Source: Sphingomonas vulcanisoli (GTDB lineage Bacteria > Pseudomonadota > Alphaproteobacteria > Sphingomonadales > Sphingomonadaceae). Taken from it: a stretch of DNA of 64,000 bases. Of this stretch, positions 26,929 to 35,377 are shown piece by piece. The notes beneath the pieces are model-generated. The model did not search any database, was not told the DNA's origin, and saw only the letters and a program-made list of their open reading frames with translations. The position numbers and the translations under genes are program-made. Every line of letters begins with the position of its first letter. The stretch's first letter is position 1. Location: NCBI RefSeq assembly GCF_011761305.1, contig NZ_JAAOZC010000001.1, positions 248,001-312,000 of the forward strand, given 5' to 3'.

Positions 26929-27831
26929 TTATTGCTTCTTTACCGCGGCGCGGAGCGCGTCGATCTGCTTGAACGTCGCCTCGGCCAGGGCGTCGCTGGT
27001 GGTCACCGTATGCGCGCCGGGCTGAACGTCGGCGGCGCAGAGCGGATGGAAATTGACCGTTCCCTTGTTGGGAAGCGGCACCGCGACCAGCCAGTCGGGA
27101 TCGGCAACGGTTGTTCGCACCGTAACCTTGAAGGCGCCGGAAACCAGATCGATCCGGAGCGTCCGGCAGGCTGAGGTGAGGATCGCGCCGTGCACGCTGG
27201 TGCGCGCGCTGCGCGGCAGGAAACCACTGGCCGCGGGATCGTCGAGGAATTCCGCCGAATAAGTCCAATCGGGATTGTTCGGCACGGTGGGCGGCGCAGG
27301 CGGGGCCTTGACGTCTTTCAGATCGATCACGATCGGCAGATTGAGCGCCAGGGCATCGGTGCTGGTGCCCTGCGTCTCGCCAGCCGCGAGTTTGGCGGCG
27401 CCCACGGCGATCGCGCCGATCGTGTTGATCGCCTCCAGGCGATGATCCCTGACCTCTACGTCGAGGGACTTGAGCCGCAGCGAGTTGTCGAAATAGGACG
27501 GCGTTATGCTGGTTTCGACGAAATGACGCGAGATTGGCTCGATCGCGAAAATCGCGCCGCTGAACGGAATCGGGCTTCCCAGCGCACCGACGCGGACCGA
27601 GCCATTTTCATCGCGGCATCTCCCGCCGAGCTTGCATTGGATCGTCGTGGGAGCAAGATCGACCGGTGTCTTGTCGCTGGCGATGCCGATCGCGATGCTC
27701 GTGTCGGTCAGCTGATAGGGGATCCATTTGTCGCTGCGCGGCCGATCGCTGAGTAGATGATAGTTTACCTGAGGCGTGACGGCGCACCCGGCGAGCAGCA
27801 AGCTGAAGCTCAGGATCGCGCAGCGTTTCAT
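26929..27831 (-). CDS. Lipoprotein of unknown function, last gene of caspase/protease operon
   Basis: About 300 residues. The lipobox LLAGC (Cys15) follows a short Lys/Arg start, so it is an envelope lipoprotein. The mature part is beta-rich (PSYFDNSLRLKSLDVEVRDH, AFKVTVRTTVADPDWLVAVP) and has four further Cys residues, likely paired. I recognise no domain. The ATG at 27831 overlaps the stop of the protease gene upstream by 4 bp, so translation is coupled. It may anchor or be the substrate or inhibitor of the proteases encoded with it; that is inference. Confidence 0.72.
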   Translation of the reverse strand: MKRCAILSFSLLLAGCAVTPQVNYHLLSDRPRSDKWIPYQLTDTSIAIGIASDKTPVDLAPTTIQCKLGGRCRDENGSVRVGALGSPIPFSGAIFAIEPISRHFVETSITPSYFDNSLRLKSLDVEVRDHRLEAINTIGAIAVGAAKLAAGETQGTSTDALALNLPIVIDLKDVKAPPAPPTVPNNPDWTYSAEFLDDPAASGFLPRSARTSVHGAILTSACRTLRIDLVSGAFKVTVRTTVADPDWLVAVPLPNKGTVNFHPLCAADVQPGAHTVTTSDALAEATFKQIDALRAAVKKQ

Positions 27832-28784
27832 GACTTCGCCCGAAACTTGGCGATCTGCTCGTTGATCCATCCCTGGAAGGCGGGGACGTACGTGAAATAG
27901 GTGGGATGTCCGGGCAGACCGCAGCCCTTCGCCCAGCTCACCAGCCCGATCAGCTGAAACTCCTTGGGTTTGGGGCCATAATCGCGCTGGCGCACCAGCG
28001 GGCCGCCGCTATCGCCTTGGCACGTGGCGGTCTGGGTTCCGTTGACGACATCGCCCACCGCGCAAATATCGACCCCCATCCCCTTGGCATCGGTTAAACA
28101 GGCCAACGGCGCGACGATATGCAGTGTCTCAGCAATCTGCAGATCGGGAATGAAGACGAACTGGCTGGATTGAGCCTTGCCTTCCGGACGCGCCGCGATG
28201 CTGCCCCAGCCCGTCGCCGCAACCTGATCCCCAACCTTGAGCGGTTTGGGTGAATTTTCGGGGAGGATTTCGATCCGTTTCATCGGGCCCGGGTTGGCAG
28301 CCTGCCGCGCCTCTGGATCGGGAACGATCTGAAGAAGCGCGATATCGTTACGCCAATGGTCTTTCTGGCCTTTGTAATCGGGATGCCGCACATAATCCTT
28401 GATCAGAAACACTCGACCGACGCCGCCGCTGACACTGCGCCCTTGGAGAGTCTGGGTGCTGGTAAGGATGCGGAAGCCTTTCATGTCCTCCGGGCTTTCG
28501 TCCTCGATGCAGTGCGCTCCGGTCACGACGATGTCCGGCGCGATCAGCGCGCCACCGCATTGATGTTGTCTGGACCAGAGCGGATGCCCGGCGAGCTGCT
28601 CGGGAGTCCACTTGTCATAGACGTTGAACATCTCGACCTGCCACGGCACCGTCCCCGGCTCCGCAGTATGGCCGCCGACGATCCGGCCATTGCCGTCTTC
28701 CGCCTGTTGCGATGGCGCTGGCGGATCGGCGCGGGCCGCGCTTAGCGAGAGTGCGGCGCAGCAGAGGAGGCGTAGGTGGCGCAT
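27828..28784 (-). CDS. Exported chymotrypsin-fold serine protease (S1 family)
   Basis: 318 residues with a signal peptide (about 1-19). The S1 fold is complete: zymogen junction GR34-IVGG, catalytic His91 (VVTGAHC), Asp147 (RNDIALL) and Ser259 (CQGDSGGP), with six or more Cys for disulfides. The residue corresponding to chymotrypsin position 189 is Ala253, not Asp, so it should not have trypsin-like Arg/Lys preference. The start ATG at 28784 begins the signal peptide; an earlier start would put an extra 23 residues before it. It overlaps the caspase gene by 43 bp and the lipoprotein by 4 bp. Confidence 0.9.
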   Translation of the reverse strand: MRHLRLLCCAALSLSAARADPPAPSQQAEDGNGRIVGGHTAEPGTVPWQVEMFNVYDKWTPEQLAGHPLWSRQHQCGGALIAPDIVVTGAHCIEDESPEDMKGFRILTSTQTLQGRSVSGGVGRVFLIKDYVRHPDYKGQKDHWRNDIALLQIVPDPEARQAANPGPMKRIEILPENSPKPLKVGDQVAATGWGSIAARPEGKAQSSQFVFIPDLQIAETLHIVAPLACLTDAKGMGVDICAVGDVVNGTQTATCQGDSGGPLVRQRDYGPKPKEFQLIGLVSWAKGCGLPGHPTYFTYVPAFQGWINEQIAKFRAKS

Positions 28785-30760
28785 GGCGACGGCGGCTCCG
28801 GCAAGGGGCGGCTGGAATCGACAACACGCAACGTGACGAGGGTAGCGCCCCAATCGCCGACCTGGGGAGTATCGACGGCGCGGGTGCCATTTTCCGCCGC
28901 CTGCAGCAGCTTTGCAAGCGGATTGAGATCGCGCGAGAGCCCCTCCTGCGCGAGCATGCTCATGTCGATCGGCCGGGGTGTCGCAATCAGCAGGAGGTGC
29001 GCGCGGCCTGGGAGACCGGCGGTGCCGGCGAAGGATACGTCCTTCTTTGCGGGCAGCAGATCATTCGCGCCGCCGGGCTGGAACGGGGTGACTGAATAAC
29101 GGTCGGGTTCGAGATCGAAGAGGTAGACATATTGGTCCTGCGCGGTCTCGTTCGTGGCGGTGACGCGGAAGCGCTCGCCGGTGTGGAACTGCGGCTCGCC
29201 GTCGTCGGTCGGCAGGTCCGCACAAGCGATGTCGGCGCGATCATCGCAGTTGCGCGTAACGGCAAGGCTTACGCGCTTCGGCCCCTCATCATTGCGCAGC
29301 GCCAGCATCGATTGGAAGCGTGCAATAATCTGCGCCGCGGTCGCCATGCGATCGGCGAACAACGGATCGGCCGAGCTGCCCAGCGCCTCGAGAAAGCGCC
29401 CGTCGCTGTCGCACAGCGCCACCTGGCCGTTCGTGCTGGCGACGATCAGATCAGCATGGTCGCTCGCCGGCTTCATCAGGCCGCCGGAGCCCTCAAGCGC
29501 CTTCGTGGCGATGCGAGCCGCCCTGGGATCATCGAGGCGGAGGAGTACGCCCAGCCCATCGGCGCCGTACCGGTGCTGCAGTTCGCGCAGCGCCACCACG
29601 GCGGGCAGGCGTTTGGCGAGATCGCCGGTGACATCGAGCAAGGCGGTCTCGGCGTCGATCGAGGTAACGGCGCCTCGGCCAAGCGGTGTGCCTGCGGCTA
29701 CGGCGCTGGTGGTATCCGCATAAATCGCGAAGACCGAACCGACGCTGACACCCGACAACAGCCCGCCATCGATTCTGGTCTGCCGCGCGGAGATCCGCGT
29801 ACCGGCGTAGATGCGTGTCGTTCCCGGATCGCTGCCGAGGAATGTGGCGAGCAGCGCGCCTTCCGCTTGCGGGTGCTGCTTCGCATTGGCGCGATCATCG
29901 AGCGCGAGCTGCGTGGCGCGGGCGAGATCGCCGTAGGTCGCCGCCGGACGCCGCGCGATCTGCGCCGCGAGCGCCAGCGTAAAGGCACCGTGCCAAGTCT
30001 TGCCATAAAGATATTCGTGCGCAGTCTCGCTATCCTTGGCGGCGGCCAGGTGGACGCGATAGGCGCGTCCGTCGGCGACGACCACGTCATTGGCGTCCAT
30101 TTGCGCCAGTGCATTGCCGAGCGAGGCGCGCACCGCCGGATCGATCGCGGCAGGAGGGCCGGGCGGCACCGCGCGCGAATTCCCCTGCGCGAGTGCGCGC
30201 GTGGCGGTGCCGGAATGGCAGGAATCGAAGATCGTGACGACGCTCACGCCCTTCTTGGACGCCGCCGCGATGATCGCCCGCAATTCGGTGTCGAGGATAT
30301 CGGGGTCGCCGCCCAGCTTGCGCGAGTCGTAGGCCAGAATCGTGTCGGATCGTCCGCCGGCCTTGGTGCCGCTCTGATCCAGATAGGTCGATCCGTGCCC
30401 GGCATAATAGAAAAGCACGATATCGCCGCTACGCGCGCGGCAAATCTGGCCGGTAAGCGCGCCGAGGATCGCGGTGCGCGTCGCCTGCGCATCGACGAGC
30501 GTGATCGCCGTCCGGCTGGGGCCGGGGCAGCGCGGGTCCGCCGGTTCCACCCGGCCCTCGACATCGAGCCCGACGGCCTTGTGCAGCGTCGTCTTGATCA
30601 GCGCGACGTCGCTCACGGGGCCTTGCAGATCCTTGAACTCGGCGGTTTCGAGGCCGGAATATTGGTAGTGGTCGATGCCCACGAACAGCATCCGTACGGT
30701 CCGCGCTTTGGCGAAGGTCGGTGCCAGCACGAGCAGCAAGAGTGCCAATATCCGGCTCAT
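28742..30760 (-). CDS. Exported caspase-family (C14) protease with DUF4384-like C-terminus
   Basis: 672 residues with a signal peptide (SRILALLLLVLAPTFAKA). Residues about 22-270 are a caspase p20-type domain with catalytic His122 (YYAGHGS) and Cys181 (FDSCHSG). Around residues 540-640 is a DUF4384-like beta domain (HTGERFRVTATNETAQDQYV, YLFDLEPDRYSVTPF). Export signals are found in some bacterial caspase homologues, so the enzyme should act in the periplasm or at the surface. Metacaspase/orthocaspase relatives cut after Arg or Lys. It overlaps the WD40-caspase gene by 4 bp and the S1 protease gene by 43 bp, indicating one transcript. Confidence 0.88.
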   Translation of the reverse strand: MSRILALLLLVLAPTFAKARTVRMLFVGIDHYQYSGLETAEFKDLQGPVSDVALIKTTLHKAVGLDVEGRVEPADPRCPGPSRTAITLVDAQATRTAILGALTGQICRARSGDIVLFYYAGHGSTYLDQSGTKAGGRSDTILAYDSRKLGGDPDILDTELRAIIAAASKKGVSVVTIFDSCHSGTATRALAQGNSRAVPPGPPAAIDPAVRASLGNALAQMDANDVVVADGRAYRVHLAAAKDSETAHEYLYGKTWHGAFTLALAAQIARRPAATYGDLARATQLALDDRANAKQHPQAEGALLATFLGSDPGTTRIYAGTRISARQTRIDGGLLSGVSVGSVFAIYADTTSAVAAGTPLGRGAVTSIDAETALLDVTGDLAKRLPAVVALRELQHRYGADGLGVLLRLDDPRAARIATKALEGSGGLMKPASDHADLIVASTNGQVALCDSDGRFLEALGSSADPLFADRMATAAQIIARFQSMLALRNDEGPKRVSLAVTRNCDDRADIACADLPTDDGEPQFHTGERFRVTATNETAQDQYVYLFDLEPDRYSVTPFQPGGANDLLPAKKDVSFAGTAGLPGRAHLLLIATPRPIDMSMLAQEGLSRDLNPLAKLLQAAENGTRAVDTPQVGDWGATLVTLRVVDSSRPLPEPPSPCATYASSAAPHSR

Positions 30761-33700
30761 TTCGGCTTGGCCGCGGCGCGTACCGTGACAGGGCTGGTGC
30801 TATCGGTGAAGTCGAACAGCTGCGGCTTCTGGACGTTATGGCGCGGTGCGTTCTCACCATCAAAAATGATCGTGCGCGCCGCCAGCATCGCCGGCTTGTC
30901 AGGCTTGGGGCGCGAAAGTTCGGGCAACCGAAGCTCCGCGTAATGCAGCAGTTCGTCGAGCCTGATGCGACCGTCGCCATCCAGATCGGCGAGACCCTTG
31001 GCGAGGCCGTCTTCGACCAGCGCATAGGTGAGCAGGCCATGCCGCAGCGTCGCGCTCTCCATGGCAACGCCGTCGCCCTGGCTGGCGGCCAGGATGCGGA
31101 TGCCTTTGTCGAATGCGAGCTGACCGAGGCCGGGATCGCCGATCGGCGCGGGTTTGAAGTCGCCATTGTCGACGCTGGCCGCCGAATGGCAGGCATCGAC
31201 TACGAACGCCATTTCGCCGGCGTTCACCCCGCGCAGCCAATCGGTCAGTTCGGCGCTGGAGATGAGCGAGGCGGGATCGGGAGCACCGTCTTCGGCGCGG
31301 CGTCCGTCTGCCGGCACCAGGAAAAAGTTGCGATCGGCATCGGTATCGCCATGCCCCGAGAAGGTGAGGATGACAGCGTCGTCCGGCGTGGCCTTACCGA
31401 TCCCGCTCACGTCGATGCCCTTGGCCTTTAGCCGGGAGCGCCCCTTTTCATCGCCCGCAAGCAGGCCGATCACCGCCTGAATATCGGCTTTGGTTGCCTG
31501 GTCGTGGAGCGCGTCGGCAAGCAGGGTGACGGGGACGATCGTATAATCGCTGATCGTGCCGAGTGAAGCGGTCAGCGCCTTGGCATCGCCGGCCGCAAAC
31601 TGCAGCCGCCAGTCCTTTTCGCGGTAGGCATCGATTCCGATCGCGATGACGAAGGCGCGCCGGGGGTGAGGTTTCAAAGGTGGCAGCGCCACGCTCGTGC
31701 GCACGCGGTCGCCCGTCACGCGATCGTCGTTGAACGCATAAGCGGAGAATTCGACCTTTTGCGTTCCGGTCGGGACGGGCACCTCGGCCGTCTGCAGGAA
31801 ACTGCGCGCGCCGCCCGCCTTGACCAGCACGCTATGCGCCCGCCAGGCGACGAGATCGCGCGATTGTGACGGGGCCGGCCATTCGCCGACGAGATGCCCA
31901 TCGCGGAACAGGCGTAAATCGTAGGCGCCGGAATGGGTGCGGTGATTGGCCGCTGCGGGATCGGACTGTTCGGTGACGGTCATCCGGACACGCGCCGCGC
32001 CGTGGTCGGTCAGGGCGACCTCATCGATGCTCACGCGCGGCCGCAGGCGGTTGAGCGTCTCGAGGGGCGGTAGCGGCTTGAAGCTGGGACAATCGCCCGT
32101 CGGCAGCGCGCAATCGATCAGCCGCGTGGCAAGGCGCGGCTCGAAATAATCGCGCATGAAGGTTTGGGGCGCGAGCAGGGTGAAGGGCGCATCGGGCATG
32201 ACCCAACCGATCGCCGAAGTTTCGGCCGGCAGGTTGGTCTCGTAACGCCCGTCCGGCGCCGCGGCGATGAAGCGCCGATCCGCGAAAGTATAGAGCGTGA
32301 AGAGTTCGCGCTGGTTTTTCGATGACCAGAAACGGACAACACCGTTGCTGCCCGCCGCCCAAAGGATCGGCTTCTTTTCGACGAAGCCAACCGCGGCGAC
32401 CTCGATCGATGGCATGTCGAGGCTGGGCAATGCCGTACCGTCAAGCTTGTGGAGCGCGATCCCGGATTCCGATCGCGCGGCATCGGCGACCAGACCCTGC
32501 GGCGAAGCGGCGAGATGATCGACCGTATTCGGATGTGTCGACAGCGTGCGGAGCTGCTGGAAGGTCTCCATATCCCAGGCGATGACCAGGTTGCCCTGCG
32601 CGGCCAGCAGTTGCCGTCCATCCGCGCTGAAGGTGATGGCATAGCCGAGGCCTGCCTTGTCGCCGAGCGTCGCCTTCAGATCGCCGGTCGCCGTGTCCCA
32701 CAGCAGCAATTTCCGCCAACGCGCACCGCCGTCACCGTAACCGACGCCGAGCTGCGCGATGGTGCCGCCGTCGGGCGAGAGCGCGTAACCTTCCATCCCG
32801 CTGGCGGCAGCACCCTGCTCGCCGAAATGGCTGACCGCCTGCTTCTTGCCGGCGTCATAAAGCGTAAAGCTTTTGCCATATTTGCCTTCGCGCGCGAAAT
32901 AGCGGTTCTGGCCGATAGGGCGGATGTCGCCGACGGGCATCGTCTCGATAATCGTGCCGCTGCGCACATCGAGGATCGCGGCCTCGCCACGGGTCGTCAC
33001 CGCCAGCCGATCCTCGCCGATCCAACGGATACTGGCGCAACCGCAATCATTGTCGAAGTCTATCCCAGGCAGGAAACGGCCCTGTTCTGCATCCCAGACC
33101 TCGATGCGTGTGGCGCTCGGTGCGGAATGATCGGGGGATTCGCCTTTGCCGAACTGCTCTTCCAGCATCGCCACCAATTGCCCATCGGCGGACACGGCGG
33201 CGTCGAGAAGCTTGATCGGCACCGTGGGTGCAAGCGCCATGGCCGGCGTCTTGCCATCGGCTGCAGCGATCTCAATGCCACTGTCCGTGGTGCGCGCGAT
33301 ACGCCTTCCATCGGGGCTGGGGACTGCAAGCGCGCTAATCCCTGGGCCACCGCCTGGATTGGACAAGGGAAATTCGGTCCCGCGCTCCGGGAAAGATGTC
33401 TCCGCCAGGCCTAGCGCCGCGCCGGTGGCACTATCCCCGAGCCGGAGTGCCGATCGCTCCGCCTGAGGATGTTGGGGGTCGTAGGGCTTGATTTCATCGA
33501 AGGTGACGCGCGCGCCGTCCGGGCTCACCGAGAAGGATTGCCCCGCGACATCTGTCGGCAAGAGCGGCGGCAGGGAGAATATCCGCTCGGCCTGTCCCGG
33601 CTTGTAGACATGAACCACCCGCTTGTTGTCGAGCAGCCAGGCGGTGTCGTCCGTGGTCCAGCTGATCGCAACGATCCGTCTTATGTCCGGGATAGCTCCG

Positions 33701-34368
33701 GGCGCAGAATGCCCCTCACTATCGATGACGTGCAGCGGGCAAATATCGAAGGCATTGCAACCCAATATCGTCCAACGGCCATCCGGCGAGCGTGCCGCCA
33801 GCGAGGGATGATCCAGCGTCAGCAGCGGCGGTTCGGCGGCGTCATTTTCGATGGGCAGCCAGGAGAGCGGCACCGGCGGATAGGAATCGTCCTCCCTCCG
33901 CGACGCCGATCCCAGCAGCAGGAGCTTGCGGCTGTCCGTGGACCAGAACAGCGCCGAGGCGGGCACGTCGCGCAAAACTCGGCGCGTGGCGATGTCCCAA
34001 ATGACGGTTTCGTGCTGCATGCCGAAATCGAAGTCGATCGTGCTGGCGAAGCGCTTGCCGTCCGGCGAAACGATGATCCGCGCGATGTTGAACGACTGCT
34101 CACTGTCCAGGCTGTGCGGTACGCGCGATCGATCGAGAGGCATGATATCGCGGGAGAGCAGGTGCCCGGAGACTGCATCCCAGACCAGGATCGCCAGATC
34201 GGTGCCGCCCGTAAGAAGCAGCCTCCCGTCCGGGCTCCACGCTGCGGCTGTTACCGATCCGTCATGTCCTGTTTGCAGGACCAATTTCGGCTGAAGATCG
34301 GCCGCGAAGACACGTGCGTTGCACACGACAAGAAAAAGAAAGAGTGCCGCGGCCAAAGGGCGTATCAT
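30757..34368 (-). CDS. Exported WD40-repeat caspase with EF-hand-like loop
   Basis: 1203 residues beginning with a signal peptide (RPLAAALFLFLVVCNARVFA). About 25-720 is a WD40 beta-propeller region (HDGSVTAAAWSPDGRLLLTG and similar repeats). A linker with immunoglobulin-like strands follows, then a C-terminal caspase domain from about residue 905 (RRAFVIAIGIDAYRE), catalytic His in LTFSGHGD and Cys1060 in VVDACHSA. Residues 1128-1139 (DLDGDGRIRLDE) match a 12-residue EF-hand calcium loop. The ATG at 34368 starts the signal; a TTG at 34416 is less likely. It is the first gene of the operon running to 26929. Propellers commonly dock partners or sense ligands. Confidence 0.87.
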   Translation of the reverse strand: MIRPLAAALFLFLVVCNARVFAADLQPKLVLQTGHDGSVTAAAWSPDGRLLLTGGTDLAILVWDAVSGHLLSRDIMPLDRSRVPHSLDSEQSFNIARIIVSPDGKRFASTIDFDFGMQHETVIWDIATRRVLRDVPASALFWSTDSRKLLLLGSASRREDDSYPPVPLSWLPIENDAAEPPLLTLDHPSLAARSPDGRWTILGCNAFDICPLHVIDSEGHSAPGAIPDIRRIVAISWTTDDTAWLLDNKRVVHVYKPGQAERIFSLPPLLPTDVAGQSFSVSPDGARVTFDEIKPYDPQHPQAERSALRLGDSATGAALGLAETSFPERGTEFPLSNPGGGPGISALAVPSPDGRRIARTTDSGIEIAAADGKTPAMALAPTVPIKLLDAAVSADGQLVAMLEEQFGKGESPDHSAPSATRIEVWDAEQGRFLPGIDFDNDCGCASIRWIGEDRLAVTTRGEAAILDVRSGTIIETMPVGDIRPIGQNRYFAREGKYGKSFTLYDAGKKQAVSHFGEQGAAASGMEGYALSPDGGTIAQLGVGYGDGGARWRKLLLWDTATGDLKATLGDKAGLGYAITFSADGRQLLAAQGNLVIAWDMETFQQLRTLSTHPNTVDHLAASPQGLVADAARSESGIALHKLDGTALPSLDMPSIEVAAVGFVEKKPILWAAGSNGVVRFWSSKNQRELFTLYTFADRRFIAAAPDGRYETNLPAETSAIGWVMPDAPFTLLAPQTFMRDYFEPRLATRLIDCALPTGDCPSFKPLPPLETLNRLRPRVSIDEVALTDHGAARVRMTVTEQSDPAAANHRTHSGAYDLRLFRDGHLVGEWPAPSQSRDLVAWRAHSVLVKAGGARSFLQTAEVPVPTGTQKVEFSAYAFNDDRVTGDRVRTSVALPPLKPHPRRAFVIAIGIDAYREKDWRLQFAAGDAKALTASLGTISDYTIVPVTLLADALHDQATKADIQAVIGLLAGDEKGRSRLKAKGIDVSGIGKATPDDAVILTFSGHGDTDADRNFFLVPADGRRAEDGAPDPASLISSAELTDWLRGVNAGEMAFVVDACHSAASVDNGDFKPAPIGDPGLGQLAFDKGIRILAASQGDGVAMESATLRHGLLTYALVEDGLAKGLADLDGDGRIRLDELLHYAELRLPELSRPKPDKPAMLAARTIIFDGENAPRHNVQKPQLFDFTDSTSPVTVRAAAKPK

Positions 34369-34453
34369 TAGCGCAACATGCTGTCCTGCAAACCGCAGGG
34401 CAAGACGCCGTATCAATTGCCACCGAGGCTTCCGTTTAAGCCCGCGAATGCGG

Positions 34454-35377
34454 TCAATGTCTTGCGGAGCGCGGCCCGTGATAGTCGGCGAAATAGCCGA
34501 TCAAGCCATAGTCTTCAGTGGCCCGGCTGTAGCCGCCGGTCATCTGCGCATAGTAATGTGCCGGCGAAAATCGGAATTCCGCCTCGCGGGCAACGGGAAC
34601 GATTTTCAGGTTCGCATCCGGCATGATGATATGCGCAAAGCGGATCGCACCTCCCATTACCGTAATGTAAGGCCGACTGGCTTTATCGGAATATGCTGAA
34701 GCGTCGTTGCGGCCCATCGTCACGACAATCCCGTTATCGGCAACGTGAACCGCGGTGAGCTTGCCGTAGAGCTGCGGGGCAGGAAACATTCCGGACACGG
34801 GGATGATCAGGGAATCGCCGTCGATCCGCAGCACGTTTGGATCGTGGGATTTGATCAGGGCGGCCGTGCCGAGGCCAATCCTGTCGAGAAATCCTTTGGA
34901 AAAGACACCCGCCGCTTTCATGCGGATTATGCGCAGCCGCAAATCGCCCCGGGGCGTAACCTCCGGCACGGATACGGCAGTGAAACCAAGCGGCAATCCG
35001 ATCTTGTGGAGCTTGCCCTTGATCAGGATTGTGTTGCCGGCGAACGAAATGCGCGCATCCGTTATGCCCGCGCCGGACGCCGGCACGACGTGGCGGTTTA
35101 TCAGCGCTGCCATGGTCGCGGCTGGCACGACGACGCGGCACTTGGTGATTTGGATGCCATAGGAATTCACATCGTTGAGATCGATGATCTTTCCTGGCTT
35201 GGCCGCGACCAATGTGCCTTCGAGATCGTCGATCTGGGAACTTGCATCATCGAATTGAAATAGCCGGATGTGCCGCATCGAGATATGCGGAGCGGCCCGG
35301 TGTGGCGCGGCGGCCGGCACAGATGCCGCCAGCGAAAGCGCCACGATGGCTTCGCATCCGAGGCGCCCGAGACTCAC
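34454..35377 (-). CDS. Secreted protein of unknown function, last gene of type III PKS operon
   Basis: 307 residues with an N-terminal signal-like segment (EAIVALSLAASVPAAAP). The mature part is beta-rich with repeating hydrophobic strands (DARISFAGNTILIKGKLHKI, SLIIPVSGMFPAPQLYG). It resembles LmeA/DUF2993-type lipid-binding proteins in style, but I cannot confirm membership. Its start overlaps the stop of the FAD oxidoreductase gene by 4 bp, tying it to the PKS operon. It could carry or receive a lipid product outside the cytoplasm; inference only. Confidence 0.65.
   Translation of the reverse strand: MSLGRLGCEAIVALSLAASVPAAAPHRAAPHISMRHIRLFQFDDASSQIDDLEGTLVAAKPGKIIDLNDVNSYGIQITKCRVVVPAATMAALINRHVVPASGAGITDARISFAGNTILIKGKLHKIGLPLGFTAVSVPEVTPRGDLRLRIIRMKAAGVFSKGFLDRIGLGTAALIKSHDPNVLRIDGDSLIIPVSGMFPAPQLYGKLTAVHVADNGIVVTMGRNDASAYSDKASRPYITVMGGAIRFAHIIMPDANLKIVPVAREAEFRFSPAHYYAQMTGGYSRATEDYGLIGYFADYHGPRSARH

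Noticed and set aside
29132-30943. Plus-strand open frame (603 codons) opposite the caspase gene
   Set aside because: Antisense to a gene with intact catalytic dyad and DUF4384-like domain; sequence is Arg/Gly-rich shadow.
24705-34368. Calling the TIR/caspase region a proven phage-defence island
   Set aside because: No integrase, phage gene, tRNA site or restriction gene was seen, and the proteases carry export signals, which is unusual for known abortive-infection effectors. The immune idea is kept only as inference.
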